From contig CAWKAN010000020.1 of NCBI GenBank assembly GCA_963847615.1, positions 248,001-312,000 of the forward strand: a stretch of 64,000 nt of DNA, written 5' to 3'. Shown one piece after another: positions 1 through 8,645 of the stretch (within the stretch, counting starts at the first letter, position 1; every line of letters begins with the position of its first letter). The position numbers and the translations under genes are program-made. Below the pieces are notes generated by a model. The model did not search any database. It was not told the origin of the DNA and saw nothing but the letters and a program-made list of their open reading frames with translations. This DNA is from Palsa-883 sp963847615 (GTDB taxonomy: Bacteria > Pseudomonadota > Alphaproteobacteria > Acetobacterales > Acetobacteraceae).

Positions 1-1
1 C

Positions 2-1476
2 GGCGGCGGCGTCAACGGGGCCGGCATCGCCCGCGACGCCGCGGGGCGCGGGCTCAAGGTGCTGCTGGTCGAGCAGGGCGACCTGGCCGGCGGCACCTCC
101 TCGGCCTCGACCAAGCTGATCCATGGCGGGCTGCGCTACCTGGAGCACTACGCGTTCCGCCTGGTGCGCGAGGCGCTGGCGGAGCGCGAGGTGCTGCTGC
201 GCGCCGCGCCGCACATCGTCCGGCCGCTGCGCTTCGTGCTGCCGCACCATGCCGGGCTGCGGCCGTGGTGGCTGATCCGGCTCGGGCTGCTGCTGTACGA
301 CCATCTCGGCGGGCGGAGAATCCTGCCGCCGACCAGCAGCGTCGATCTGCGCACCGATCCCGTGGGCGCGCCGCTGCGCCCGGACTACACGCGCGGCTTC
401 GCCTATTCCGACTGCTGGGTGGACGACGCGCGGCTGGTGGTGCTGCTGGCGCGCGATGCCGCCAACCGCGGTGCCGAGATCCGCACCCGCACGCGCTGCC
501 TGCGCGCGCGCGTCGTCGATGGCGCGTGGCACCTGACATTGCGCGACGGCGCGGGCAGCGACAGCACGGGCGGCGACGGCACGGACTGCACCGCGCGTGC
601 GCTGGTCAACGCCGCCGGCCCCTGGGTCGCGCAGGTGCTGGGCGAGGTCCTCGGCCACGCCGGCGCGCCCCAGGGGCCGGCCCGCGTGCGGCTGGTCAAG
701 GGCAGCCACATCGTCGTGCGCCGGCTGTTCGCGCACGACAGCTGCTACTGTTCCAGAATCGCGACGGGCGCATCTGCTTCGCGATCCCCTACGAGCAGGA
801 CTTCACCCTGATCGGCACCACCGACGAGGACTACGCCGGCGATCCGGCCGCGGCGGCGATCTCGCCCGCCGAGGAGAGCTATCTGCGCGACGCCGTCAGC
901 GCCTATCTGCGCCGCCCGATCGCGCCGGCCGACATCGTCTGGCGCTTCGCCGGCGTGCGCCCGCTGCGCGACGACGGCGCCGGCAAGGCGCAGGAAGCCA
1001 CCCGCGACTACGAGCTGGAACTCGCAGGCGATCCGCCGCTGCTGTCGGTGTTCGGCGGCAAGCTCACCACGCATCGCCGGTTGGCCGAGTCGGCGATGGC
1101 GAAGCTGGCGCCGCACTTTCCCGGCCTGCGCGGCAATTGGACCGCCGGCGCAGCGTTGCCCGGTGGCGACTTCCCCTGGGACGGCGTGGCGGCGCTGTGC
1201 CAGGCGACGCAGCGGCGCTATCCGTTCCTGCCCGCGCCCACGCTGCACCGGCTGGTCCGCAGCTACGGCACGCTGGTGCCCGACATGCTGGGCGAGGCGG
1301 CAAGCGGCGCGGATCTGGGCACCTGTTTCGGTGCCGACCTGACCGCGCGGGAGGTGGCGTGGCTGCGCGCGACCGAGTGGGCCCGCACCACCGAGGACGT
1401 GCTGTGGCGGCGCAGCAAGCTGGGGCTGCGATTTTCCCCCGCCGAGACCGCGGCGCTCGGACGTTGGCTGGGCTAG
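2..1476 (+). pseudogene. glpD: Glycerol-3-phosphate dehydrogenase GlpD, 5'-truncated by the window edge and frameshifted
   Basis: FAD-dependent, membrane-associated enzyme oxidising sn-glycerol 3-phosphate to dihydroxyacetone phosphate and passing electrons to quinone. The window opens inside the N-terminal FAD-binding motif (GGGVNGAGIARDAA from base 2). Further family signatures follow: GGTSSASTKLIHGGLRYLE, then NAAGPW, VKGSHIVV, IGTTDEDY and SVFGGKLTTHRRLAE. The frame breaks near 748: reading passes from HDSCY in one frame to LFQNRDGRICFAIPYEQDF in another. This equals one missing C relative to the expected TAC-CTG-TTC. Downstream of the break the protein is intact to a TAG at 1474-1476. 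Either this is a recent pseudogene or an indel error in the assembly. Family assignment is certain; functional status is not. Confidence 0.9.
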
Positions 1477-1556
1477 AGCGCGATCGCTTCAGGCGGAATC
1501 GCCGTGAAGCGTGAAACCCGCGACAAGACAAACGGCCAGAGTGGGATGACTTCGCC
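1476..1556. repeat. Dispersed palindromic repeat, short copy
   Basis: Starts on the last base of the glpD stop codon. It contains the inverted repeat CGCTTCAGGCG/CGCCGTGAAGCG and ends in GCCAGAGTGGGATGACTTCGCC. The same beginning and end recur at 52653-53077, where about 340 bp of extra sequence lies between them. The hairpin could end glpD transcription, but it has no T-run. Confidence 0.6.
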
Positions 1557-1575
1557 GGTCAGCAGCCATCCCGCG

Positions 1576-3771
1576 CTAGCGGCTCCCCCAGGCGTCGGCA
1601 AAAGCCGCCAGAACGTCATGGCGGACCGCCGCATAAGCAGGCGCTTCCAGCAGCACTGCCGGCTCGCTCGCGATGCCCCATTGCGGATGCAGCCGCCGGA
1701 ACTCGGCCATGCGCGCGGCCGCCTCGGCGTGCTGGCCGCTCATCTCCAGTGCCGCGGTCAACCACAGTTCGGCGTCGCCGACATGTGACGTGTCGAGTGT
1801 CACCGCCTGGGTCAGGTAGCGCACCGCCCGCGCGCGGTCGCCCAGCGCCATTGCCGCCACGCCAAGCCCCTTGTAGGCATCATGGACGAACGGCAGGGCG
1901 GGGGCGACGTCGATCGAGTCCTGGTACCACGTGATCGCCTCCTGGGCGTGACCGGTCTCCAGCAGGTCGTGGCCGATTTCGCGCAACGCGCCAGGGTAGT
2001 GCGGCCAGAGTTGCAGCACCCGCTTGCAAAGTTCGATCGCTTCCGCATGGCGGCCCTGGATCCGGCGGAGCAGGCCAAGGTTGAACAGGGCGACGACGTT
2101 GGCTGGATCCACCACCAAAGCACGTTTGAGGATCGGTTCGGCCGCGTTGAGCGCGGTTTCACCATCGGGCCAGTTTTGCGCGCCGTCAACGATGTAGGTA
2201 TTGGCCAGCCGGGCCAGCACCTCGGCATTGTTTGGGTCCTGCCGCGACGCCAGCAGATAGACCTGTCTGGCCGCGAGGTTCGCGTCTGCCGCAAAATACG
2301 TGTTGATCGCCTGCCCGAGCGCGAGCAGGTCCGCCACCAGGGCCGGTCGATCGGCGATCGGCGCCGCCGGCACCGCCGCGGCGACGCTGGGATCCTTGGC
2401 CAATGCATGCGCCGCGCGCAGGGCGATGTCATCCGTGACGCGCAGCGCCTCCGCGGCCGGCACGGCGTAACTCGCCGACCAACGCTCGCGTCCGCCGCGC
2501 AGGTCTTTCAGCCGCACGGTGACGTGGAACGTGTTCGCCGCGAACGACGCCGTGCCTTCAAGCAGGTAACGCGTGCTCGGGTAGCGCGCGGCCAGTTCGG
2601 GCGGGGTGGTGGAATCCTCGGTGAAAGCCGCCGCGGTCGGGGTCAATCGGACATGGTATCGCTCGGCCAGGTCGGTTTCCAACACGTCGGTGAAGCCGGC
2701 GATCGCGCCTGCTTCGGCCGGCCGATCGCTCGCGTCGCGAAACGGCAGGACCGCAAGGCTGTGCGATGCGGCGAGGCGCGGGCGGATAGCGTACACCGTC
2801 CCCAATAGGGCGATGATGCCGAGCAGCGCGGCGATCCATGCCGTGCGCACCATCGGGCGACGCAGCGCCGGCAGGGCCCTGGCGGCGCGGTTGCCAGGCG
2901 CCGGATCGGTAAGGGCGGCCAACGGGGCGGCCAACGGGATCGGCTCGGATGCGGGTCGCTGCGCCACGCCCGGCGGCGGCGGAGAGGGTGGCCGCGCCAG
3001 CGCTCCCCGCTGCGGACCCAGCGTCCCGGCGCGGATCTGCGCCACCAGCGCCACCGTCTCCGGCTCCGGCGCCACGTCGAGTTCGCGCCGCAAGACCGCG
3101 GCGCTCCGCTCGAACTGTTGCAGCGCCTCGGTCCGTCGGCCCGCCCGCGCCAGCGTTTCGATCAGCAACCGTTGCGCGGCCTCGTTCAGCTCGTCCATGC
3201 CGACCAGCCGCGTCGCGGTTGCAATCGCCGCGTCGAACACCTCCAGCCGCGTGTAGGCTACGGCCAGCCGGTGCAGCAGCGCCGCCATGATCCCGGCCAG
3301 CCTGCCGCGTTCCGCTCGCAGCCACTCATCGAAGCGCGGGGAGATGCTGGGCAGGTTTTGCAGCAGCGGACCGCGATACAGGGCGGCGCAGCGCGCCAGC
3401 GCGTCCGGATCGGTCGTCGCGGCACCGGCCTGGAATTCAAGCGCATCGACGCCGATCCCGCCGAGCTCCACCCAGAGGTCAGCGGCGTCCGTGCGGATCA
3501 GCCCGGCGGCTGGCGTCCGGCGCAGCACCAACAGCAGTTGCCGCAGGCTGTGCCGCGCCTGCTCCGTCCCGTGCTCGGTCCACAGCAGGTCCGCCATGAC
3601 CTCGCGCGCGATCCGATGATCCGGCTGCAACGCCAGGAATGCCACCAGCGCCTGGGCCTTGCGCGGCAGGCCAGCCACCTCGCGTCCGTCGATACGCAGC
3701 ACGAAGGAGCCCAGGTCCAACCAGCGATTGCGTCGCGGAAGGGGCCATGGGTGGCATTGCCGGGATGACAT
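1576..3771 (-). CDS. Membrane-anchored SARP-type regulator with BTAD, TolB-like and TPR domains
   Basis: 731 aa from the ATG at 3771; an upstream ATG at 3984 would add 71 residues without family character. The N-terminal ~100 residues resemble the winged-helix DNA-binding domain of SARP activators (WLDLGSFVLRIDG...LPRKAQALVAFLAL). They are followed by a bacterial transcriptional activation (BTAD) helical region to about residue 250 and a proline-rich linker. One transmembrane helix lies at about 308-330 (WIAALLGIIALLGTVYAI). A TolB N-terminal-like domain (LAVLPFRDASDRP) follows, with TPR repeats at about 500-690. The arrangement resembles CadC/adenylate-cyclase-like one-component sensors: DNA-binding in the cytoplasm and a periplasmic TolB/TPR half. 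Its target is unknown; neighbours are glpD (convergent) and a transporter cluster. Fold assignment is good, regulatory role inferred. Confidence 0.8.
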   Translation of the reverse strand: MSSRQCHPWPLPRRNRWLDLGSFVLRIDGREVAGLPRKAQALVAFLALQPDHRIAREVMADLLWTEHGTEQARHSLRQLLLVLRRTPAAGLIRTDAADLWVELGGIGVDALEFQAGAATTDPDALARCAALYRGPLLQNLPSISPRFDEWLRAERGRLAGIMAALLHRLAVAYTRLEVFDAAIATATRLVGMDELNEAAQRLLIETLARAGRRTEALQQFERSAAVLRRELDVAPEPETVALVAQIRAGTLGPQRGALARPPSPPPPGVAQRPASEPIPLAAPLAALTDPAPGNRAARALPALRRPMVRTAWIAALLGIIALLGTVYAIRPRLAASHSLAVLPFRDASDRPAEAGAIAGFTDVLETDLAERYHVRLTPTAAAFTEDSTTPPELAARYPSTRYLLEGTASFAANTFHVTVRLKDLRGGRERWSASYAVPAAEALRVTDDIALRAAHALAKDPSVAAAVPAAPIADRPALVADLLALGQAINTYFAADANLAARQVYLLASRQDPNNAEVLARLANTYIVDGAQNWPDGETALNAAEPILKRALVVDPANVVALFNLGLLRRIQGRHAEAIELCKRVLQLWPHYPGALREIGHDLLETGHAQEAITWYQDSIDVAPALPFVHDAYKGLGVAAMALGDRARAVRYLTQAVTLDTSHVGDAELWLTAALEMSGQHAEAAARMAEFRRLHPQWGIASEPAVLLEAPAYAAVRHDVLAAFADAWGSR

Positions 3772-4220
3772 CGGAACAAATAGGCCCGGCTGCGAAGACG
3801 CGCAAGGTTTTTGACGCTGCCGGCCGATGACGGAGGGAATTTTTGACGCTCGCCCTGTCGGCTGGTTGACGCGAGCCCACGCACACTCGGCGAGCTGAGG
3901 GGAGCGAGAATCGCTCCGCAACCGTTGAACAGGAGCGCGGCATGCCGGCCCGCGGCGATTTTCAGTCCAGTCAACCCTGGCCAAGCCGAACCATCACCGC
4001 CTGCCGTCGCGCGTCGGCCACCGGCAGGTCGCTGGCCGAACACCCTCGCGATCCGGCGCCGACCGTTCGTTCCGCCTCTGACGAAGGCAGGTCGCCCGAC
4101 ACCGGGCAAACCTGCATGACAGCGCCGCGACCACGGCCTCGGGCGGCAGCCGGGCGGAGCCGTGGCCGGCGCATGACCATGACCATGGCCCGGTCGCGCC
4201 GCTGCCCGCGACCTCACGCT

Positions 4221-4236
4221 TGTGATGCAGCTCACA
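4221..4236. promoter_or_regulatory. CRP-type operator
   Basis: TGTGATGCAGCTCACA is a perfect TGTGA-N6-TCACA palindrome, the CRP/cAMP-receptor consensus. It lies 57 bp upstream of the small ORF at 4294. The surrounding 3772-4293 contains no convincing gene. Confidence 0.6.
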
Positions 4237-4293
4237 GACGCGATCCGCGCGCGCAACTAGAATTCAACGCGCAAGCTCGGGAGGGAGATTGCA

Positions 4294-4491
4294 ATGTCCC
4301 CTGGAACCAATAGTTTCGCGATCTATGTCGCGCTCAGCCTCGCGGCCGCGGCGGCGGTCATTACTACCCCGACCCAGTCCGGCCAGTCCTATGACAAGCT
4401 GCGGTGGCTGCTGCTGATGAGCGCCCGCCCCGACGTCGTGGCCGCGTTGGACGCCATCGGCGAAGACATGGAGTTCCCGGTGGCGCCCTGA
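4294..4491 (+). CDS. Small hypothetical protein with hydrophobic N-terminus
   Basis: 65 aa. A strong Shine-Dalgarno (GGGAGGGAG) sits 7 nt before the ATG, and a perfect CRP-type site sits 57 bp upstream, which together argue for a real gene. The protein starts with a hydrophobic stretch (residues ~8-24, FAIYVALSLAAAAAVITT) that could be a signal peptide or single membrane anchor, followed by a short polar tail with WLLLMSARPDVVAAL. I recognise no family. It could be a small stress- or carbon-regulated membrane peptide, but nothing in the sequence names its function. Confidence 0.5.
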   Translation: MSPGTNSFAIYVALSLAAAAAVITTPTQSGQSYDKLRWLLLMSARPDVVAALDAIGEDMEFPVAP

Positions 4492-4637
4492 CTTCGGGGC
4501 GCGCGCGCGGCGCATCGCGCCGGGCGTGCACGCCACGCAGCCCGCTCGACTGCCGAGTTGCTGGTCCGGTTCACTTAACGTCATGCCATCGCCGACGCAG
4601 ATCGGCCGGTTGACAGCACCGATCGAGGAGCCCGATC

Positions 4638-4889
4638 ATGCGCAACGGCGTGCTGCTGTTCGCCTGCCCCGGCGGGGGCATTGTCATGGGGTCATGGCGC
4701 GGCGAGCCGGACCCCCGGTCGATGCGGATCGCGCCGCCCCAATCAGCCAGGTCTCGCCGGATCGATCGCGCCATTGCCGCGGCGCCGCGCCGCGGCAATC
4801 CCGGCTGCGTCGCGCTGGCGGCGGTCCGGCGGGTGTCGCGCTGCTTCCCGACCATCGTGTTGCGGCAGTCCCCGCCGGAGGCGGCGTGA
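4638..4889 (+). CDS. Possible small ORF translationally coupled to the transporter
   Basis: 83 codons. A GAGGAG ribosome site lies 8 nt before the ATG, and its TGA overlaps the ATG of the following transporter (TGATG). This geometry fits a leader ORF coupling translation. The product is arginine-rich and matches no family I know, and GC-rich DNA yields such ORFs by chance. The rest of 4492-4888 shows nothing else. Confidence 0.3.
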   Translation: MRNGVLLFACPGGGIVMGSWRGEPDPRSMRIAPPQSARSRRIDRAIAAAPRRGNPGCVALAAVRRVSRCFPTIVLRQSPPEAA

Positions 4890-5977
4890 TGTCCGCCATG
4901 GCCCCGCCGTTGCGCGGCCGAAGCATCATCGGCCGGCTGCAGGTCGATGGCTTCCTGGTTGCCCTGGTCGCCGTCGTGCTGGCCGCCACCCTGCTGCCAT
5001 GCCGGGGCATCAGCGCGCTTGTGTTCGCCACACTGGGTACCTTGGCCATCGCCGCGTTGTTCTTCCTGCAGGGCGCAAGATTGTCGCGCACCGCCATCCT
5101 GCAGGGGATGATGCATTGGCGTTTGCACGCATTCATCGCCGCCACCACCTTCGTGCTGTTTCCGCTGCTCGGCCTCGGCCTGCTCGTCGGGCTGCCGAGC
5201 CTGCTGCCCTATCCGCTGTGGCTGGGCGTGCTGTTTGTCTGCGCCCTGCCATCGACGGTGCAGTCGTCGATCGCCCTGGTGTCGATCGCGCAGGGCAACG
5301 TGGCAGGCGCGGTCTGCTCGGCGACGGCGTCAAACCTGGCCGGCATCGTGCTGGCGCCGCTGCTGTTCGGCGCGATGTCGCGCCTGCACGGCGGTGGCTT
5401 CCATCTGTTGGCCATCGGGCAGGTGGCCGAGCAACTGCTGCTGCCGTTCGTCGCCGGCCACCTGTTGCGGCCCTGGATCGGCGGATGGGCGGAGCGCAAT
5501 CGCGCAGTGCTCGCCATCACCGACCGGAGTTCGATCCTGCTGGTCGTGTATGTCGCGTTCAGTGCGGCCGTCGTGCGCGGCATATGGCAGCAGGCACCGC
5601 CGATGACCCTGGTGGTGCTGGCGCTGGTGGTCGCGTTCCTGCTGGGCTGCGCCCTGCTGACGACCTTGCTCGGCAGCCGGATATTGCGCTTCGACCGCGG
5701 CGACGAAGCGGCGCTGGTGTTCTGTGGGTCGCAGAAATCGCTGGTCAGCGGCGTGCCGATCGCCAGCGTGCTGTTTTCCAGCGCCGCGATCGGACCGATC
5801 CTGTTGCCGATCATGCTCTACCACCCGATGCAGCTTCTCGTGTGTAGCTGGCTCGCGCGGCGTTATCCGCGATCCGCCGGACGGTCGGAGCCGTCGCCGC
5901 GCCGTCCTGTTGCCGGGCTGGACCCGGCGCCCTCGCAAATGCCGAAGCTTGACGGTCGACGACGGCGCGAGGCCTGA
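4889..5977 (+). CDS. SBF-like (bile acid:Na+ symporter superfamily) transporter
   Basis: 362 aa integral membrane protein with about ten hydrophobic segments. It resembles the SBF-like family (YfeH/PF13593 type): an N-terminal hydrophobic hairpin pair, the inner LFFLQGARLSR segment, ALPSTVQSSIALVSIAQGN, and a C-terminal half with CGSQKSLVSGVPIASVLF. These two crossover-type motifs correspond to the Na+-binding and discontinuous helices of the bile-acid symporter fold. The start ATG at 4889 is preceded by CGGAGG. The last ~40 residues are a polar tail. Substrate is unknown; members are often annotated as bile acid:sodium symporters although their substrates are anions or metabolites. Monocistronic, or coupled to the small ORF in front. 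Confidence 0.8.
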   Translation: MSAMAPPLRGRSIIGRLQVDGFLVALVAVVLAATLLPCRGISALVFATLGTLAIAALFFLQGARLSRTAILQGMMHWRLHAFIAATTFVLFPLLGLGLLVGLPSLLPYPLWLGVLFVCALPSTVQSSIALVSIAQGNVAGAVCSATASNLAGIVLAPLLFGAMSRLHGGGFHLLAIGQVAEQLLLPFVAGHLLRPWIGGWAERNRAVLAITDRSSILLVVYVAFSAAVVRGIWQQAPPMTLVVLALVVAFLLGCALLTTLLGSRILRFDRGDEAALVFCGSQKSLVSGVPIASVLFSSAAIGPILLPIMLYHPMQLLVCSWLARRYPRSAGRSEPSPRRPVAGLDPAPSQMPKLDGRRRREA

Positions 5978-6081
5978 GCCGGGACGGGCGCGAACCAGGC
6001 CAGGGCGCGGCCGTGGCGCATTGCGGTCGAGATGCGGCCGGCGGCTTCCCGCATGACTGCAACCTGTCGCTCGGCGAATCC

Positions 6082-6855
6082 TCAGAACAGCGAATACCCG
6101 CCGTCGATCACGAACGTGTCGCCGGTGTGGTAGCGGGACGCCGCGCTCATCAGATACACCGCGATGCCGCCGAAATCCGCCCCGGTGCCCCAGCGCCGCA
6201 TCGGCACCCGCGGCAGCACCTTGGTGCGGAACCCCTCGGTGGCCACCGCGTTCGCGGTCATGTTCGTCTCGATCCATCCCGGCAGGATCGCGTGCGCGCG
6301 CACGCCGTGGCGGGCAAACTCCACCGCCATGGCGCGCACCATGGAAATCACCCCGCCCTTGGTCGCCGCATAATGTTCCGAGCGCGGCGCCGCCTCCACC
6401 GCAGCGAGCGACGCCGTGCCCACCAGCACCCCGCCGCCGCCGCGCGCCACCATGTGCCGTGCCGCCGCGCGAAACGTGTAGAACGCGCCGTGCAGGTTGA
6501 CGCGCAGCACGCGGTTCCATTCCTCGGTGCTCATCTCCAGGAACGACGTCACGCCGCGCCCGCTGACGCCGGCGTTGGCGAAGCAGCCGTCGATCCGCCC
6601 GAGCGCCCCCAGCGTCTCGGCGAAAGCCGCCTCCACCGCCGCCTCGTCGCCGACGTCGCAGCACAGCGCCAGCACCCGCCGCCCATGGCCGCGCAACTGT
6701 TCCGCCGCCGCGTCGTTTTTCGCGGCGCTGGTGCCCCAGATCGCCACGTCGGCCCCCGCCGCCGCCAGCGCCGAGGCCATCCCCAGCCCGATCCCGCTGT
6801 TGCCGCCGGTGACCAGCGCCACCTGGCCGGTCAGGTCGAAGGGCTGATAGCTCAT
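6082..6855 (-). CDS. SDR family oxidoreductase
   Basis: 257 aa classical short-chain dehydrogenase. The Rossmann motif TGGNSGIG lies near residue 16, followed by NAG (FANAGVSG), the catalytic Ser in GTASLAAVEA and the YAATK (Tyr-xxx-Lys) pair. PGWIETNM and a C-terminal IDGGYSLF follow. The ATG at 6855 is 5 nt after the stop of the upstream MFS gene on the same strand, so the two are almost certainly co-transcribed. The pair suggests uptake of a small organic compound and its NAD(P)-dependent oxidation or reduction. Substrate cannot be read from the sequence. Confidence 0.88.
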   Translation of the reverse strand: MSYQPFDLTGQVALVTGGNSGIGLGMASALAAAGADVAIWGTSAAKNDAAAEQLRGHGRRVLALCCDVGDEAAVEAAFAETLGALGRIDGCFANAGVSGRGVTSFLEMSTEEWNRVLRVNLHGAFYTFRAAARHMVARGGGGVLVGTASLAAVEAAPRSEHYAATKGGVISMVRAMAVEFARHGVRAHAILPGWIETNMTANAVATEGFRTKVLPRVPMRRWGTGADFGGIAVYLMSAASRYHTGDTFVIDGGYSLF

Positions 6856-6860
6856 CGTTG

Positions 6861-8141
6861 CTACTCCGCTACAACCGCGATCGCCGGGGCGCGCGCGATG
6901 CGCAGCACCAGCAAGGAGGCCAGCAGGCAGGCCAGCCCGCTGGTGACGAACGCCAGCAGGTAGCTGCCGGTCAGGCCGCGGATCGCGCCGGCGCCCAACG
7001 CGGCCATCGCGCCGCCGATCTGATGGCCGGCGAAGATCCACGACATCATCACCGGCCCGTCCCGGTAGCCGAACACCGCGTTGGTCAGCGCGAAAGTCGG
7101 CGGCACGGTGGCGACCCAGTCCAGCCCATAGAACAATGCGAAGGCCGACAGGCTGAACGCGTCGAACGAGGTGAACGGCAGGATCACCAGCGACAGGCCG
7201 CGCAGGCCGAAATACCAGAACAGCAGCACCCGCGGATTGGCGCGGTCGGTCAACCAGCCCGAGGCAGCCGCACCGATCAGGTTGAAGATGCCGAACGACG
7301 CCAGGATGGACGCGCCGGTCACCTGCGGGATGCCGTGATCGACGCAATAGGCGATCAGGTGGGTGCCGATCAGCCCGTTGGTGGACAGCCCGCAGATGCC
7401 GAAACTCACCGTCAGCAGCCAGAAATCCACCGACCCCACGCCGCGGCGCAGACCGTGCATCGCCACGGCGAAGGGATTGCGCGCGCCCGGCCCGCTGACC
7501 GCTTCCTCGGTCGCGCCGTACGGCGCCAGGCCGACATCCGACGGCCGCTCCGGCAGCAGCAGCGCCACCATCGGGATCATCGCCGCCACCGCCAGGCTGA
7601 CCGCGATCGACACGCTGCGCCAGCCCTGGTTCTGCGCCAGCGCCGCCAGGATCGGCAGGAAGATCAACTGCCCGGTGGCATTGGCCGCCGTCAGCAGCCC
7701 CATGGCCAGCCCGCGCCGCGTCATGAACCAGCGATTGGCGACCTGCGCCGCCATCCCCACCGCGCCGGCGCCCGCGCCGACGCCGATCATCAGCCCCCAG
7801 GTCAGATACAACTCCCACGGCGAGGTCATGAAGGCGGACGCGCTGGTGCCGGCGACCAGCACCAGCATGGCCAGCAGAATCGTCCGCTTCACCCCGATGG
7901 TCTCCATCAGCCCGGTCAGGAACGGCCCGGTCAGGCCCATCAACAGGATGTTGAGCGAGACCGCCCCGGAAATGGTGGCAACGTTCCAGCCGAACGCCCG
8001 CTGCAACGGGACAATCATCACCCCGGGCGCGGCACGCACGCCGACGACGGCCAGCGTCATGGTGAAGGTCACCGCCAACGCCACCCAGGCATAATGCACC
8101 CGTCCGGCGCAGAGTCTCACGAGCAGGCTGGACCGCATCAA
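6861..8141 (-). CDS. MFS transporter
   Basis: 426 aa with twelve predicted membrane helices. The first helix region (HYAWVALAVTFTMTLAVVG) and GVKRTILLAML loop match the monocarboxylate/oxalate-formate antiporter-like branch of the major facilitator superfamily. The central cytoplasmic loop falls at about residues 200-230. It sits directly upstream of the SDR gene (5 nt spacing) and is likely translated from one message with it. Two adjacent Met codons (8141, 8138) leave the exact start open by one residue. The promoter must lie between the start and the multi-hairpin repeat at 8231. Confidence 0.85.
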   Translation of the reverse strand: MMRSSLLVRLCAGRVHYAWVALAVTFTMTLAVVGVRAAPGVMIVPLQRAFGWNVATISGAVSLNILLMGLTGPFLTGLMETIGVKRTILLAMLVLVAGTSASAFMTSPWELYLTWGLMIGVGAGAGAVGMAAQVANRWFMTRRGLAMGLLTAANATGQLIFLPILAALAQNQGWRSVSIAVSLAVAAMIPMVALLLPERPSDVGLAPYGATEEAVSGPGARNPFAVAMHGLRRGVGSVDFWLLTVSFGICGLSTNGLIGTHLIAYCVDHGIPQVTGASILASFGIFNLIGAAASGWLTDRANPRVLLFWYFGLRGLSLVILPFTSFDAFSLSAFALFYGLDWVATVPPTFALTNAVFGYRDGPVMMSWIFAGHQIGGAMAALGAGAIRGLTGSYLLAFVTSGLACLLASLLVLRIARAPAIAVVAE

Positions 8142-8230
8142 CCAAGGTTACCCGGATCAGTGCGATCATAGAAGGCACGCGCGCCGTGCCAGCCATGCCG
8201 CCCACGCGCGGCAGGGCAGTCGGGGAACTG

Positions 8231-8521
8231 AAGCAAGGCTGGGGCTCCGCCCCAGACCCCGCCAGGGGGCTTTGCCCCCTGGACCCCCACCAGAGGCGAA
8301 GCCTCTGGACTCCATGACTGGGAGTGTGGGGAGGGGAAGGGGGCGGGTGGGCGAGGCGAAGGGGCGCCGTCCGGCACGCCGGACGGCGCCCCTTCGCCTC
8401 GCCCACCCGCCCCCTTCCCCTCCCCACACTCCCAGTGAAGGGTTCCAAGGGCTCGCCCTTGGCGGGGTTCCAAGGGGCAGCGCCCCTTGGTGGGGTCTGG
8501 GGCGAAGCCCCAGCCTTGCTT
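8231..8521. repeat. Multi-hairpin palindromic element, copy 1
   Basis: 291 bp, AAGCAAGGCTGGGG...CCCCAGCCTTGCTT. A central hairpin of roughly 55 bp per arm (GACTGGGAGTGTGGGG ... GGCGCCGTCCGGC / its complement) is flanked on each side by three small hairpins. On the left these are CTGGGGCTCCGCCCCAG, CCAGGGGGCTTTGCCCCCTGG (21 nt region 8272-8292) and CCAGAGGCGAAGCCTCTGG. On the right are CCAAGGGCTCGCCCTTGG, a CCAAGGGGCAGCGCCCCTTGG-type unit and TGGGGCGAAGCCCCA. It sits between divergent genes (MFS and outer-membrane barrel). Reading frames across it are side effects of base composition. Confidence 0.9.
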
Positions 8522-8645
8522 AGGCTTCCCGCTTGCCGCGCGGCGCGCCGGGCGCATTTTGAATGGGTGGCCTCCATCTTTCGTTAACCACATACCGGAA
8601 TACTCGACGCAGCGTGCCAAGAACGGTGCGTGCAACCGGACCAAA

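Noticed and set aside
3772..3984. 71-residue N-terminal extension of the SARP regulator
   Set aside because: No domain character and the DNA-binding domain begins right after the ATG at 3771.
8272..8587. Open frames of 80-90 codons across the multi-hairpin repeats on both strands (also at 37413, 48866 and 55486)
   Set aside because: They only translate the G/C-rich palindrome; products are low-complexity Arg/Pro/Gly sequences that differ by frame between copies and lack ribosome sites.
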